A DNA stretch of 64,000 nt from Epiperipatus broadwayi. Lineage: Eukaryota; Onychophora; Udeonychophora; Euonychophora; Peripatidae. The stretch spans positions 2,081,975-2,145,974 of the forward strand of contig JAQFVV010000183.1 of the NCBI GenBank assembly GCA_028023455.1, written 5' to 3'. Below, piece by piece: positions 1 through 12,904 of the stretch (positions within the stretch are counted from its first letter, which is position 1; every line of letters begins with the position of its first letter). A program made the translations under genes and the position numbers. The notes beneath the pieces are model-generated. The model saw only the letters and a program-made list of their open reading frames with translations, had not been told where the DNA came from and made no database searches.

Positions 1-372
1 AAACATCCCATGATCACCATTTCTTATGCTTGTTCATAACTGCTATTGAACCAGGCAAAACTCTCCATACAGTAATGCCACTCACTGCAAGCCAGAGTAA
101 TCAATGAATGGCAGAAGGCTAGTGCATAAAATCCCTATCTAGTGTCTACTCATCCAGTATCCCCAGACTAGTTTCTGTCTTGAGGCCTTCATCAGTGCTC
201 TCAAATCCAAGGCTCCTCACTAATGAAGGCTACAAGTCAGAAACTAATCTGGGGATATTGAATTAGTAGGCACTAGATGGGGATTTTATGCACAAGCCTT
301 CTGGCATCCATTGATTACTCTGGCTTGCACTGAGTGGCGCTACTGTATGGAGAGTTTTGCCTGTTCACTGCA
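1..372. mobile_element. Foldback family F1, copy cut by window start
   Basis: Two arms pair across about 190-215. The left arm holds a GATCACCATTTCTTATG tract and an inverted block that recurs as its reverse complement in the right arm, ending with GAGAGTTTTGCC at 348-360. The same family recurs at 15.9, 17.5, 21.0, 24.1, 24.7, 42.2, 44.0 and 53.5 kb. Near the apex each arm carries a hammerhead-like core: CTGATGA on the minus strand at 189-195, and the mutated CTAATGA on the plus strand at 220-226. Each is followed by GAAACTAGTC or a close variant. The left boundary is outside the window, so no TSD can be seen. Non-coding; short open frames in it are by-products of the repeat. Confidence 0.75.
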
Positions 373-2360
373 GCTGGCCACAAATATTAATATATGTTAA
401 AAAAGAATAAATAAAAAGGAAATGAAAAAGAGGAACTTTTACAATATAAATTTCTCTGTATGACAATAAAGAAGTTTAATTTTAATTAAATAAAATACAA
501 ATTCTGAGATAAAACAAAATTGACAAAGAAAATTATACATTTATTTAAGTAAATAAATGAAAAAGAGGCTAAAGGAAAGTTTAAAAATGAATCAGTTATA
601 AATGTAAACAAAATTTAAAAAGTTATAAAAAGTAAGTAAAATGAAATTAAAAATAAGAATAATTAATAAAAATAGAAATAAGAATAAAATAAAAAATTAT
701 TAATAAAAGAATAGGTATGGATAAATAATAGAAAGGAAAAAAATTAGATTAATAGGTATAAATAAAGAAATAGAATAGAAAGGTAATAGAGATATATAAA
801 ATAATAATAATGATAATGTAGAATGATAGATAGAATAGAAGAAATAATAAATAAAAAAGGAAATAGAAATAAAGATAAGAAAATAATAATTAGAAAATAA
901 AAGATATAGAGTTAAAAAAATATGATTATGAATAATAATGTAAATTATGTATTTTTATATGTATATAAAATAATGGTTATGTAATTATACATTTAAATGT
1001 TGTAGCTCTGATGAAGACTACAGGATAATTGAAACTGTTAGAAAAATAAAGAAGTAATTATATATAAAAAATTGCATTTAAGTGTATAAGAGAACAATTA
1101 TAATAAAGTAATATAAATAGAAAAATATTTAATTAGTTCTGAATATTTGATATTTCATTAAAATTTGCACAAAATTTAAATAATAAAATTAATAAATACC
1201 ATAGTACAATTAAAAATATAATTGAGGATAAAAAAACTATTTAAATATAGAAAAAAATTACAGATAAGCCCCAACTGTTTGGGATAGGTGAATGTTTGAT
1301 TAGAAAATACCTTTCAAAAATCACTAACAAGAAAAGTATTTAAAAAGCTAAAAATCTTTTGTATAATGCTTCATCTTATCTTGCTTGTCTTTGGCATCTT
1401 CTTTTTGAATCACTAGCAAAAATACCAGTGAGGAGTGAAGAGACCAGCATGCCAATGTAAGATGTCAAAAGCTGAAACACAGACATAGTGTCGATACAAT
1501 AGTTGGCAAAGAAAATTAATATTCCATGAAGATCATAAATATAATTTTTTATTTAAATATGTTTTCTATGGCTGGATAAACCTTTGGTATGTATTCATTC
1601 TGATTTTTTGCCAAAATGTGGTGGTCAAGTTGTAAAGAGAATGCCCTGAATGTGCCTTATGACATAACAAGACTTAGAAAATAAGTGCATCAGTTTTGAA
1701 AGATAATTGCAGCAATCCAAGACATCCATTTTCCAATGATTAAAGTGCTAAAACAATATGATAAAAAGAAGGAAACATATATGTGGTTAAAACCAAAAAA
1801 TGAAAAAATATAGTAATGAATCTATGACCAAGTGATATTAAAACTGTGTTCAAAATCAATCCAGCTTTAGACATTAAATCTTCCAAAGCATAGGCACAAA
1901 AGTGGCTCAGAACCCTGATTAAAACTGCAGTTGAAACAACATCAACTCAAAAGCCTATCATAACTATACTTTTTCTTAATATCCTTATGAATTAAAATGA
2001 ACTAGGAGACCAGCCAACAGAATGATTTCAAAAATTCAAAGCCATGTGATATTAAGTCATCACATAAAGTAAGGAGCCTAAAAGATACAAAATGTGATCA
2101 CTAAATAATTATAAAATGGATGAGACTTTGTTATTCCATTTTATTAATAGGCCTAAAATAAAATATTATATCTAAAATAAGTAAAATATTAGAATCTACT
2201 AAAATAAAATAAATAATAGTATATTTCTGTAAATATTATTTTTTCTTCTATATTTCACAATTCTAATCTTGTTGTTTTTTATTAATATCTTTAATATCAT
2301 CATCATCATCAACATTATTATTATGTTTCAAATATAAACTTTATTTATCTTTGAGATTTA
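373..2360. other. AT-rich spacer with one ribozyme-like motif
   Basis: Very AT-rich, A-biased sequence (many AAATAA runs at 380-960) with no open frame resembling a known protein. At about 1006-1050 a CTGATGA, a short imperfect hairpin and GAAAC resemble the motif in the 12.8-kb foldback (family F6). Nothing else recognised. Confidence 0.6.
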
Positions 2361-2361
2361 C

Positions 2362-2745
2362 AAGGGTTTTACATAATTTGAATTGCTGTAGTTACATGGG
2401 CAATCTGTAGATGTAGGTTTACATATGTAAAAGTCGATTTATTGATTTGCATAAGATTACAATAATTTTTTCATTCTGTGGATTAGTAGCATGGATTGCT
2501 GTTGTTACATGGGCAATCTGCAATACAAGTAGATTTATTTATTAAAATAAGATTACAGAAATTTTTATATGCTGTGGATTAGTTACATATGTTTTACATA
2601 CCTTGGATTGCCATAGTTACATGGGCAATCTGTTGTTGTAGGTTTACATATGTAAAAGTTATTTTATTGATATGTAAACGTTATTTGATTGATTTACACA
2701 AGATTACATACATTTTGCATGCTCCGGACTGCTATATCTACAGAT
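2362..2745. repeat. Tandem repeat, about 112-bp period, 3.5 copies
   Basis: The block GTTACATGGGCAATCTG ends at 2407, 2520 and 2632, a spacing of 112-113 bp. It is followed in each unit by similar ATATGTAAAAGT and AAGATTACA tracts. A fourth, decayed unit (GGACTGCTATATCTACA) lies at 2725-2742. Units differ at many positions, so the array is old. Confidence 0.8.
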
Positions 2746-3040
2746 GAAAACCAGGTTTAGTTTTGTGTTTTGGTTGCCTGGGTAACATAGATGAGGGACT
2801 AGCAATTTCCATGGTAGTGTGGCAATTGTCTATGAGGTCCACACTGGTATGAGATGAATGTGTTATTTTTGATTTTTTAGGTGCTGGATTTTTTTTGGAT
2901 GATTAGGTTTTCCTCTTTATTTCATTAGCAATGTGAGTTAAGGAGAGTGTAGGTGTGGATGGAAGACATAGCAGGATTGCTTTCATAATTAGTACAATCC
3001 CACTATGCTACTTTTTGATGCAATTGAATTGATGAGTGTT

Positions 3041-3380
3041 CCAGAGGGGGGTGAGAATGACAGCTATGTTAGAATTGGTTGTAATTGTTAAGTTGGAGTT
3101 TGTGGTAGGTTGGTTAGACTCTGAGTCTATCTGTTAGTTAAAGGGTAAAGGCTGAGTAAAGCTTTTGATACGGTTTAAGTGTGAAATCCATGAATAAAGG
3201 GTCTTGATTTCCAGAGAGGCTGTTGGTACAGTTATGTTTGAACTTGTTCCTATTGTTGAAGTGGAGTTTGTCATAGGTTGGTCAGACTCTGTGTCAGGCT
3301 ATGTTAGAGGTAGAGTCCAAGTGTGGCTTTTGATGTGATTTAAGTGTGAAGTTCACTGTTAGAGGGTCTATACATAGGGT
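3041..3380. repeat. Tandem duplication, about 168-bp period
   Basis: Two diverged copies of a G/T-rich unit. GGAGTTTGT begins at 3095 and again at 3263, and both are followed by a variant of ATAGGTTGGTCAGACTCTG and then TTTAAGTGTGAA. It lies immediately downstream of the 112-bp array but has unrelated sequence. Confidence 0.75.
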
Positions 3381-3439
3381 GATGGTAAATCTGAATAGGT
3401 AGTTAGGTTCAGTATTGCTATTGGAAGTATCTTACATTT

Positions 3440-4350
3440 TTTGAAATTATTTGAAACTTGATGTTAGTTGAAGATTTGAATAAAAACTTTAACACAAAAT
3501 TGGTAATAAGTTATCAACTGATTGGAAATTAAAAAAGGTAGTGAAAGGTCCCCCCCCCCTACTAATCTAAAGTTTTGGCTTCTTTATAAGTATAAACAGT
3601 CATGGCTTATTAACTTAGTTGTGAGCAAGTGAATTAATTGCTGGGAACTTGAAGTAAAATTTTTATTACTAAACAAAGATCAGAGTTTTCTACGATAACA
3701 CTAAAAATAAGTGTATGCTTGAATTATCTTTGGACTTTGAAACTCTGTGCTGGTATTATTGGCGACAGACATGGTCATCAGGTGAATTTTTTTTTTAAAA
3801 AAAAAAACCTTTTGTGACTTGATTTTAATTGAAAGTTTGAATTAAAAATGTAACACAAAATTGGAAGTAAGTAATGAATTGATTAAAGGTATATTATTAT
3901 ATTGCATTAGACTAAGGTTTTGAATTCTTTTTAAGCATAAAAACCAGAGGTTGTTAACTTGTTTGTGAGCAAGTAAATTGCTTGCTGGAAAGTTTGTAAT
4001 TGGAATTTTTTTTTCCCCAAAAAAGATCAGAATTTGCTACAATAAAATTAGAAATAAGCTTATGTTTGATTGAACTTTGGATTTTGAAACTCTGTGCTGA
4101 TAATATTGGAAGGAAGCATCTGGTCATGTGATGGCTTTGTCTCCATATTCTTTTCTAAAATTATCGTTGGGTAACTTGATTTTAATTGAAATTTTTAATT
4201 ATAAATGTAATACAAAATTATTAATTAATTATCAACTCATTGAAAATTGAAAAAGGTATATCAGGATATGATTTTTACCTTGTCAGGCTTAGGTTTTGAG
4301 TATTATGGAGAGTTGAAAACTAGAGTTCTTTAACTCGGCAGTGAACAAAT
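3440..4350. repeat. Tandem repeat, about 350-360 bp period, 2.6 copies
   Basis: TAACACAAAATTGG starts at 3490 and 3851, with a variant at 4208. GAAACTCTGTGCTG starts at 3739 and 4086. Intervening GTGAGCAAGTGAATT and AAGATCAGA tracts also recur in register. The third unit stops at the trinucleotide repeats near 4365. A ten-base C run interrupts unit 1 at about 3549. No protein similarity seen. Confidence 0.85.
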
Positions 4351-4364
4351 TGACTGTTGCTGTT

Positions 4365-4852
<488 letters not shown>

Positions 4853-5110
4853 ACCATGTTTTCCTGAGCCAGTTGTGAATTAATGGAAGGGTTTAACATC
4901 AAAGACATAAATGAGAAGTTTAGGTCCAACCTATAGATATTCCTCATTATACAGGTTGTGATCTAGTCTTTTATATGGCAGGCCTATTGTAAATAGTAAT
5001 AAAAATGTCTATAATGACCAAGGCAGGACCTCTCTTTAATTGAACTTATTTTATGGGAATGAAGTTATGAAATATGGCTGGTATTAGTATTAAAGATAAA
5101 TAAACTACTA

Positions 5111-7900
5111 CAATGATGGGGACCTATGGCATGTATGCCAGAGAGGGCATGTTCAAATTTTTTACTGGCTCACAAACTATTTATATGTCATAATTTTCTT
5201 CAATATTTTTTTGTTGCTAAAATCTGTACTAATAAAAATTTAATGTAAACTAAAGGTAAAATAATTGAATATATTACATTCAAATGCAATTTACAATTGA
5301 ACTCTGATTAGGAGCAATAAATTATGATGTTTTAAGTCAAATAAAGTGATATGGTATATAGAGATATCACTTGCTATAAACCTATCAAATAATTCCAATA
5401 AGACTAGAAAGTAAACTCAGTAAAATGTTTTATAACTCTTTGAAGTAAGTTTTTTAAATATAAAGTAAAAATAGTCAAATGGTTTTCTGTCCTAATTATT
5501 TTTCACCTAAACATGTTGACCCCATTAATTTTTTTAAAGGAATCAAAATTGTGAAATAAAAGAACAAAATGCATAGTCAACACTATCAAATGACTTTTTT
5601 TTTTGCTTGAAGTTTTGTTGTAAAAGTGAAATGGTAAATCTTTTATTCATAAAATTATTAAAGCTCTTTTAAATAAATTTGTTAACATTATATTAATATG
5701 ACTAGTGAAAATAAAACCAAAATTTATCAAGCAGTAGAGAATTTCAAAATTGGTGGACTGATGAGTATGAAATGATTAACAAAGGTACCAGGGCAGTATG
5801 TGTTTTATATTCTGTAACAGTTGTATTGAGAACATCATTGGTAAAACAGCATTATGAGACCAATCATAAATCGTTCTGAGAAAAAAGTAAAGTTGAACAA
5901 AAAGAATGTATTTCCCAAGCATTTAAAAATATAAATATTCAATCAACATCTATAATAAAATTTATCAAAAATCATTCAAATATAACTGCTGCTAGTTTTT
6001 ATTTCAAATGTAATTGCCAAACATGGGAAACCTTTTAATGATGGACAATATATGAAAGAATCTTGGATGAAATGTGCACCAGTTCTTTTTGAAGATTTTG
6101 AAAACAAAGCAAAAATTATTCAGAGCATAAAAGATTTATCATTGACAAGAAATACACTTAAAGAAAGAATCCTGCAAATGGCTAACCATATAACTTACTA
6201 ACAAAAATGAGATATAAAATCTTCTAGTTTAATTTCTCTTTGCCTTGATGAAAGTACAGACATACGTGGATCAGCTTGTTTGGCTATTTTGATTCACTAT
6301 TGGGTTGGGAATAATATCAAAGAAGAATTGATCAGTTTAACCTCATTAGTAACAACAACAAAAGGAATAGGTATTTGCAACATAGATTTTGCCAAAATTG
6401 TATCAGTAACTATAGATGGTGCTTATGACTGGAAAAGAAAATAGTTTTCTCACTTTATTTACCAACCATTCTGAACATTCAATTTTGGGTTTTCATTGCA
6501 TTATATATTAGTAGGTTTTATGCATGAAATCTTGCTTTAAGACACTGGATGATGTTATGAACATTGTGACTAAGTTAATCAATTTTATATCTACATGTTG
6601 AGTGAGGTAAACTCTGCATACTATGGTTTACTTATGTACAACAATGTCTGTGGTTAAGTTGAAGAAAAGCTCTTCAAAGATTCATTGAATGTTTAAAAGA
6701 AATTATGTAATGAAAAAATAATTGAAAAATATAATAAATTAATATATGAATTTTTTTCTACAGTACAGACTTTTTCATACCTGCCCTCCAATATGAATTA
6801 ATATTTGTTGAATGGCTTTCAAAATTAATGTTTTTTACTGGTAGGTGTTCACATCTAAATGAATTAGATGTGAAACTGCAAGATGAAAGACAATTGTTGC
6901 CATGTTTGATTTGATCAAAGCATTTGAAGTTAAATTACAAATTTTCAACCGTGATGTTATATCTTATGCCTTCAAATATTTTTCAAATTTAAAAATGTTC
7001 TTGACTGATTTAGAATCTCATAAAAAACCAGATCAAATAATATTGACGCGAGACTTTTTGTGCTGTTATTCAATCCATAAGTGATAAATTTTCTTTAAGA
7101 TTTACATACTTCAAACAATTTTCAGAAATATCAAAAATGTATTTTATACCCAGACATAACATCAATTGATAGTGTCAAGTTATAAATTTTTGAATGAATT
7201 AATTTGAAAGATATGGAAATGCAAGTCAGTCGATTTTCAATCCTGTTCTATATGGAAAGAAGAAATTTGATGTCGTGAGGAATGAGTTAAACACAATGGG
7301 AAATGATCAATTATTGGGTATATATAAAAAGAATGCTGGAAAGGAACTATTGACTGCCTGGAATGCTATTCCTGAAACATTTAATTGTTTACAAAAATTA
7401 GCGACTGCTATATTATCATTTTTTTCCTCTACATATGCATGTGAATCACTATTTTCAGAAACGAATTTAATTAAACTCACTTCGAGAAATAGAATGACAG
7501 ATGAATCTAGTTCAGCATGTACATTATTAAAAATGACAAAATATGAACCATATATCAAATTTTTGGCATCCAATGTACAACAGCAAAAATCTCATTAAAT
7601 AATATTTATTTATGTTGATTTTATATGTTTATTTATTTCCAAAATTTTGTTTTGATCACTATTAATTTTTTGCTATTACATTTTATTCAATTTGTACTCT
7701 TTTAAATAAATATTGTTCACTTGTATTTAGGTTATTTATTATTATTATTGTTATTATTATTTTATTTTATACACTTTTAAAAAACTACAATAATTAAGTT
7801 GTTTATATTTTGATTTAATAATTGTATGGCACGCCAATCATTCAATAAATATTGTTTGGAAATTTTTGGCACGAACACGTAAAAAGGTTCGCCACCACTA
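5111..7900 (+). mobile_element. Degenerate hAT DNA transposon (ZBED/GTF2IRD2-like)
   Basis: About 2.8 kb surrounding a dead transposase. The left end begins CAATGATGGGGACCTATGGC. The right end, read on the minus strand, begins TAGTGGTGGCGAACCT. These fit imperfect hAT-type terminal inverted repeats of about 16 bp. The expected 8-bp TSD is not convincing: the flanks at 5103-5110 and 7901-7908 do not match. The ends therefore rest on the TIR similarity and on the position of the coding relic. Confidence 0.65.
5740..7598 (+). pseudogene. hAT transposase pseudogene, GTF2IRD2/ZBED5-like
   Basis: Translated in pieces across several frameshifts, this gives the order typical of the family. An N-terminal BED-like segment near 5745-5880 reads WWTDEYEMI, then KQHYETNHKSF. 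A central segment includes IAKHGKPF-like and LDES-like blocks (6010-6330) and GFHCII at about 6488. There is an open stretch at 6902-7084 (MFDLIKAFEVKLQIF), and a C-terminal open frame at 7275-7598 containing ACESLFSETN and SRNRMTDESS. The last is the hAT C-terminal dimerisation domain. Known members cut and paste DNA in the nucleus. This copy has numerous stops and frameshifts and cannot make a full enzyme. The C-terminal 107 codons are the only long intact part. The family assignment is from recognised motifs, not from an alignment. Confidence 0.85.
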
Positions 7901-10060
7901 GTTAGTTAGGATGCTGAAAGTAAATATACTCAATGTGGTAATCCGTATTACCCATTAAACCCAGATTAGAAGTCCTTCATTCTTGTACATTTATACAAAA
8001 GGAATTACACCACTTTCTTTACAGTATATACCTTATATATATATGTATGTGTGTGTGTGTATAATTTTAATTTTATATTAGATCATTTATTATCGTGATT
8101 TAAATAAAAATACTATGGTAAGTTTTTAAAAAAAAAAAATGATAACATATCAAAAATATTGTTAAGATAATATTTGTTTAATTTACTTATTTAAGATTAC
8201 AAAAATTGAAAATATCTAAGGACAAAAAAAATAGGTGGCATTTATTGCACCTGTTTTTCCACCTTAATTATTATACTTATCCCATAAAAGTAGATCACGT
8301 TTGTTTGTTTCTATTTTTTATGTTATCTATTTTATAATATTCTAGTATGTGTCTTAATAATATAAGGAACTCATTAAAATTTATAGTATTATTTAGATAC
8401 TGAGAAGCTAGAACAAATTGTGTTATGAAAATGAAGAATGGCCATTCACAAATATTATTAGTCCATCATAGTACCCCATTGATTAGTTACTTATTCTGAT
8501 TTTGAGAGGGACATTCATACATACATACACACACATATATACACATTAGAAAAGATATAATTAACTAGTATGTACTATTGATAATTGAAGACAAAAATGA
8601 TAAAATGAAAGAAACAAACCACATGAATTTTTATTAAATATGTACTTTATCTTGCCTTGATAAGACACCTTCTTTTAGACCTTCATTGAATTAGATGTTT
8701 CAAACAATTTTAAGAACATGTGAAATTATAGATTAAGCTTTTCAGTGTTGTGTTTCATAATAATTCTGAAAAGTAAATATTTCTATGCTGATATTTTATT
8801 TTTAGTTTGCGTCATTATTCATTACTTTCTCCTGGTAAGAGAATGACATGGAATGATAAAGTGTCATCCACAGTAATTGAATGATGACTTGGTTTTAGGA
8901 TTCACTCACCTAGTTATCATACTTGTTTTGAAGTAGAGAACTCAGCACAAATTAGACAAGTATAAAGATAATATTTTTCTGTAAATGATTAGGAAAAACA
9001 GACTTTTTGTAACAAGTTTTTTTTTTTGAAGTCCCAAATCTTAAAATGTCATATCATAACAACAATCAAATAGATGTATCTAACTTTTTTTAGAATTACA
9101 TACCACTAGCAATTAAAATTGTAGGTACTTGTGTAGAATGCCTGCTAGAGTCTTGCCGGCCATTTTATTTTAAATAGTCCATTTTCAGGGGCTTGCAATA
9201 CATGGTATAAACAATATGGCTGAGGCTAAATTGTCTTATTTAATATTTACTTTTTTTTAATTATTAAAATGATAAATAAAAAACATAAAAATCCAAAGGG
9301 TTGTAATTATGGTTTTTAATGTAAATTCACTTCATCAGCTTTAAATCTCAGTGTACTCACCAATGATAATTTGGAGCCTTCTAACCAGATTCCTTTCCAA
9401 ACAGATAGGCACTTAGAACATGTTTGCACCTGATACTGCCATTGCATCCCTGTTTGCACATAAAGTGTCATATTAAACCATTCTCCAACAGTTTTCAGGT
9501 TGGCATTATCCTGTAATTTTGAAAATAAGCCACTGTATTGTAACGATATATAAATATGCCATTACATTAATTTAAAATAAAAACTTTTAAGTTCGCAAAT
9601 AAAAATAAGTTTATTAAAAACTAAAAGCTAAACGTGTATACGTATATATATTCGCACAGATGCAAAACTTTAAAAATATTTTTTTTTAATAAATAAAAGT
9701 ATTTGAACGTACTTTGTTATAAAAAAGTACACGATTTAAAGATAAAATATTTTTGTAAATGGAAATGATTGTTTTATAAATTAATTGAAAAGCAAGCTAG
9801 CCCTTGGGCTCTTACATACTGTAATTAAAAAGTCAGAGGATAAGATAGATAAGAAAATAAAAAGAATTAGCTTGTCCAATATAGAAGCAGCAAATAAAGG
9901 CCCGGACCATGATGAAAAAATGGAACAGTGACATTTTTGTTTGTGGAATCCATAGGAGGATTATAAAAAGAGAAATATTGAGTTTCCTGACAGTGCCAGC
10001 TTGATTATTTTTGAGAGTTGTGATAGGATGCACATATCACACTCTCTATTTTAAAAAAAA
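7901..10060. other. AT-rich spacer, no gene seen
   Basis: No protein similarity, RNA gene or structured repeat recognised. A small TA/TG microsatellite lies at about 8034-8062 and a CA/TA one at 8518-8545. Short open frames here have no recognisable features. Confidence 0.6.
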
Positions 10061-10061
10061 A

Positions 10062-10195
10062 ATGAAATGACTGTGATTCCGAAATGAAACCAGCTAAGAT
10101 CGCCTCCATAACATCAGATCGGTCTTCCAATGGAGATGCCGTGGGAATTAAAAACAGGAACCTGGACTCTTCTACCATGAGCTATGAAATTTACA
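10062..10195. other. Unexplained GC-richer island, possible exon or repeat
   Basis: Roughly 130 bp stand out from the AT-rich surroundings, with several CpGs (GATCGCC, GATCGG, GCCGTGG). Both strands are open. On the plus strand, ATGAAACCAGCTAAGATCGC starts a 41-codon frame ending at a TAA near 10207. On the minus strand a frame starting LMVEESRF runs through the whole island, preceded by an acceptor-like TTTCATAG. No splice donor is convincing on either strand and I do not recognise either peptide. It could be a conserved exon, a recently inserted repeat fragment, or a regulatory element. Confidence 0.35.
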
Positions 10196-10199
10196 ATTT

Positions 10200-12515
10200 C
10201 AAAATTTAAAAATAATTAAGAACTTTCATTCAAACTTTTAAGATTCAGCTAACCTAAATTTAAAAATGAACACTTATCTGATTTTCAAATTGACAATTAA
10301 TATTTAAATTATATATATCTGACTTATGTTTCAAATTAATTATAAATGTTTAATTTTTACATATTTGCTTGCTAAAAAAAAAATCATTTCCATTTTATTA
10401 TTTTTTATTTGTATTAATATTTTTGTATAAATTATTTAAATGCATAAATTTAAGTTGGGTATGGACGTTGCATGGATTCGTTAGCAGTTGATTAGGTTGT
10501 GGTTTTCATATTCGATTAGAATATATAGGTCATCGATGTCAATGCAGCATCTTATGATGAATGCCATTGGGTTTCTTGTATTCCCTCTGCAATTGATGTT
10601 ATTGATGACTTTGTATTTTGATCGGTTATGTTTATTTTGGAATGTTTTTAACCGTGGAATCTATGCAGCCAATCTATGCTCAATGTTTTAAAACAAATTT
10701 TATAAAATTCATTTGTGCGAATGTATATAAATGTTAAATTTAAGTCGGGCATGAATGGTATATAGATTTGTAAAGTTATATATAGTTTAAGGGAGGGTAA
10801 TCTTAGGTTATTTGTTTCATAGCTAAATTGGGTCAATGGATTGGATGTATTGATGTAATTAGTAAATGTAGCATGAGATCCACTACGGGCAGGATTGCAT
10901 ATATATGCCGCACACCCCCTGTTTTCCTAATGGAATTGGATAGTAAGATGGAAGACGCGGTCCATTCCTATGGAGTTTTTTGTTTATTGTTCTTCTCACC
11001 AACAGATGTAGCATTCCTGTTTGGTTGAGAGACAATGTCTTCTCTAACTATACTGTTCAGATGTACATCCCTGACAGTATAGTATATTTAGTGCTGTTGT
11101 ATTTTCATGCTACATTGAATACATTAATGTATCAGATGGATTGATGCCGGTTTGACTGCGAACTTTTGGCCTAAGGTTAAATATGGGATAGAATATTTTC
11201 TTTTCAAATACAATCTATGTAGTCTATTCATACTCGATGATCTTAATAAAAAATATTAAATTCACTTGTATGGACAATCTTAAAAATATAAATTTCATCT
11301 GTGTAGATGATTTAAAATTTTAAAAATAATAAGTTAAATTAAAAGAATGTTAGAATCTAAAATAATAAATATTATTCCTCAAAATTTAAAATGATTCAAA
11401 ATTTATATGTGCGTAAATAAATGTTTGTGTGTTAATTACTGGCAGTGGCTTTTATTTTTTTATATATATTTAAGATACAAATTAATCAAGTTATTTATTA
11501 TCTCTGTGTCTCCATGAGCTAGTGACAATGGTCTAATGACCGGAATCAAAATATATAAAAAATTTTTTTTTATTTTTTTTTACTTACGTATCTGCCTACT
11601 ATATAAATTTTCTAGGTTCAAATGCCTAGTGGCGCCCTGTAGTGTAGATTACATTGTCTTTTATTCTGGATCATTATAGTATCTTGTTCTGTTGATTAAA
11701 GATTCCAAATTTTAATCATATTTCCAAAAATGATAAGATAAAAAAATAAATGTTAAAAAAAAACAATAATTTTAGCTATGTGTTATCTGTTCACCTCATG
11801 TTGATGGTATGTTGTGAATAAAATTTATTAAGAAATATTATACTTTTTTAAAAAAATTAACATTCAATTTACAATATGTTGGTTAATATTCTTTAATGTT
11901 AACAAGCTGTACATTTTCGAGAAAATAATTTAAATCTCTCTACAGTACCATCATTAGGCAACACTTAGTCACTACTGCAACTGGTTTACTCGCCCCATTG
12001 TACATTATAGTGGGCATCTTGAGAGACATCAGTTTAAAGCCTATTGCTGATAATGTTAACTCCACACATTAATATTTCCTGCTCATCACAAGGATATAAA
12101 CCATGATACCTAAGGTGACTAGAATAATTATTAGTTTTGGCTAGTAATGTTATTAAGGAACCAGAACAGGATCACTAGTGACCTAGGTTTAAACTTATAC
12201 CCATTATAGGGGTTCTGTTAGCTCCAGATCATAGCTTTGAGGCTCATGAAAACTCACTTGTAATGTTGAACTACTTAATGCATAAATGAAAAGTGAACAA
12301 AGCAAAACAGATGTAACAATAACAATTTTATTCTGACAGTAACATGCAAATGGTCATTATATTTTCTCAAACATTTAATATTACAACCCTTGATGAGGCA
12401 GTATTAATATCATTAAATAACAATATTATATTACCATTTCTTTGATTTAATTAAGTAAATACACATATTAAAATGAATAATAGATATTTTATTACCCAGA
12501 CACTACATCAAAATT
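10200..12515. other. AT-rich spacer with scattered moderately GC-rich patches
   Basis: No gene recognised. At about 11510-11550 a hairpin (GGTC, loop TAAT, GACC) is flanked by GTGACAA and GGAATC, a pattern like a decayed hammerhead core. A patch at 11940-12240 is less AT-rich, but nothing in it was recognised. Confidence 0.5.
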
Positions 12516-12517
12516 GA

Positions 12518-12518
<1 letters not shown>

Positions 12519-12574
<56 letters not shown>

Positions 12575-12597
12575 CATCATCATCATCATCATCACCA
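12519..12597. repeat. AAT/ATC trinucleotide microsatellite
   Basis: About 16 AAT units run directly into about 7 ATC units. Confidence 0.95.
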
Positions 12598-12649
12598 GAA
12601 ATATCACCAAAATCACCCTTCTCTTTATTGTGCTGTAATATCTTATATA

Positions 12650-12902
12650 AACACAATTTATCCTAACTACTTCAAACACTTTTTAGAAAAACCCTTTATT
12701 TGTACATATATACATACACCTAGATTTTTACTGTCCTGTAATCTTCTTCACAGCCAATTTACTTTAAAATAAAGAAAACTATAAGACAGTCAAAATGTAA
12801 TTGTATGAAGAAGACTGCAGGACAGTCGAAATGTTGATATATGTACAAATAAAGAGTTTTGCTAAAAAGTGTTTGAAGTGGTTTGGATAAATTGTATTTA
12901 AA
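12650..12902. mobile_element. Foldback family F6
   Basis: Left arm 12650-12755 (ACACAATTTATCC, ACTTCAAACACTTTTTAG, TTTATTTGTACATATA) is repeated in inverse orientation at 12805-12902, with a loop of about 50 bp. Near the apex each arm holds a GAAGAAG-hairpin-CGAAA motif. In the right arm the hairpin is GACTG, loop CAGGA, CAGTC. It resembles a hammerhead stem II followed by GAAA, but the first core base is not C and an extra A separates core and stem. A single related motif lies near 1006-1050. Confidence 0.7.
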
Positions 12903-12904
12903 TA

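Noticed and set aside
3545-3560. C-runs at 3,549 and 32,617 and G-run at 43,627 as motifs
   Set aside because: Homopolymers of about ten bases; more likely simple repeats or assembly-sensitive runs than functional signals.
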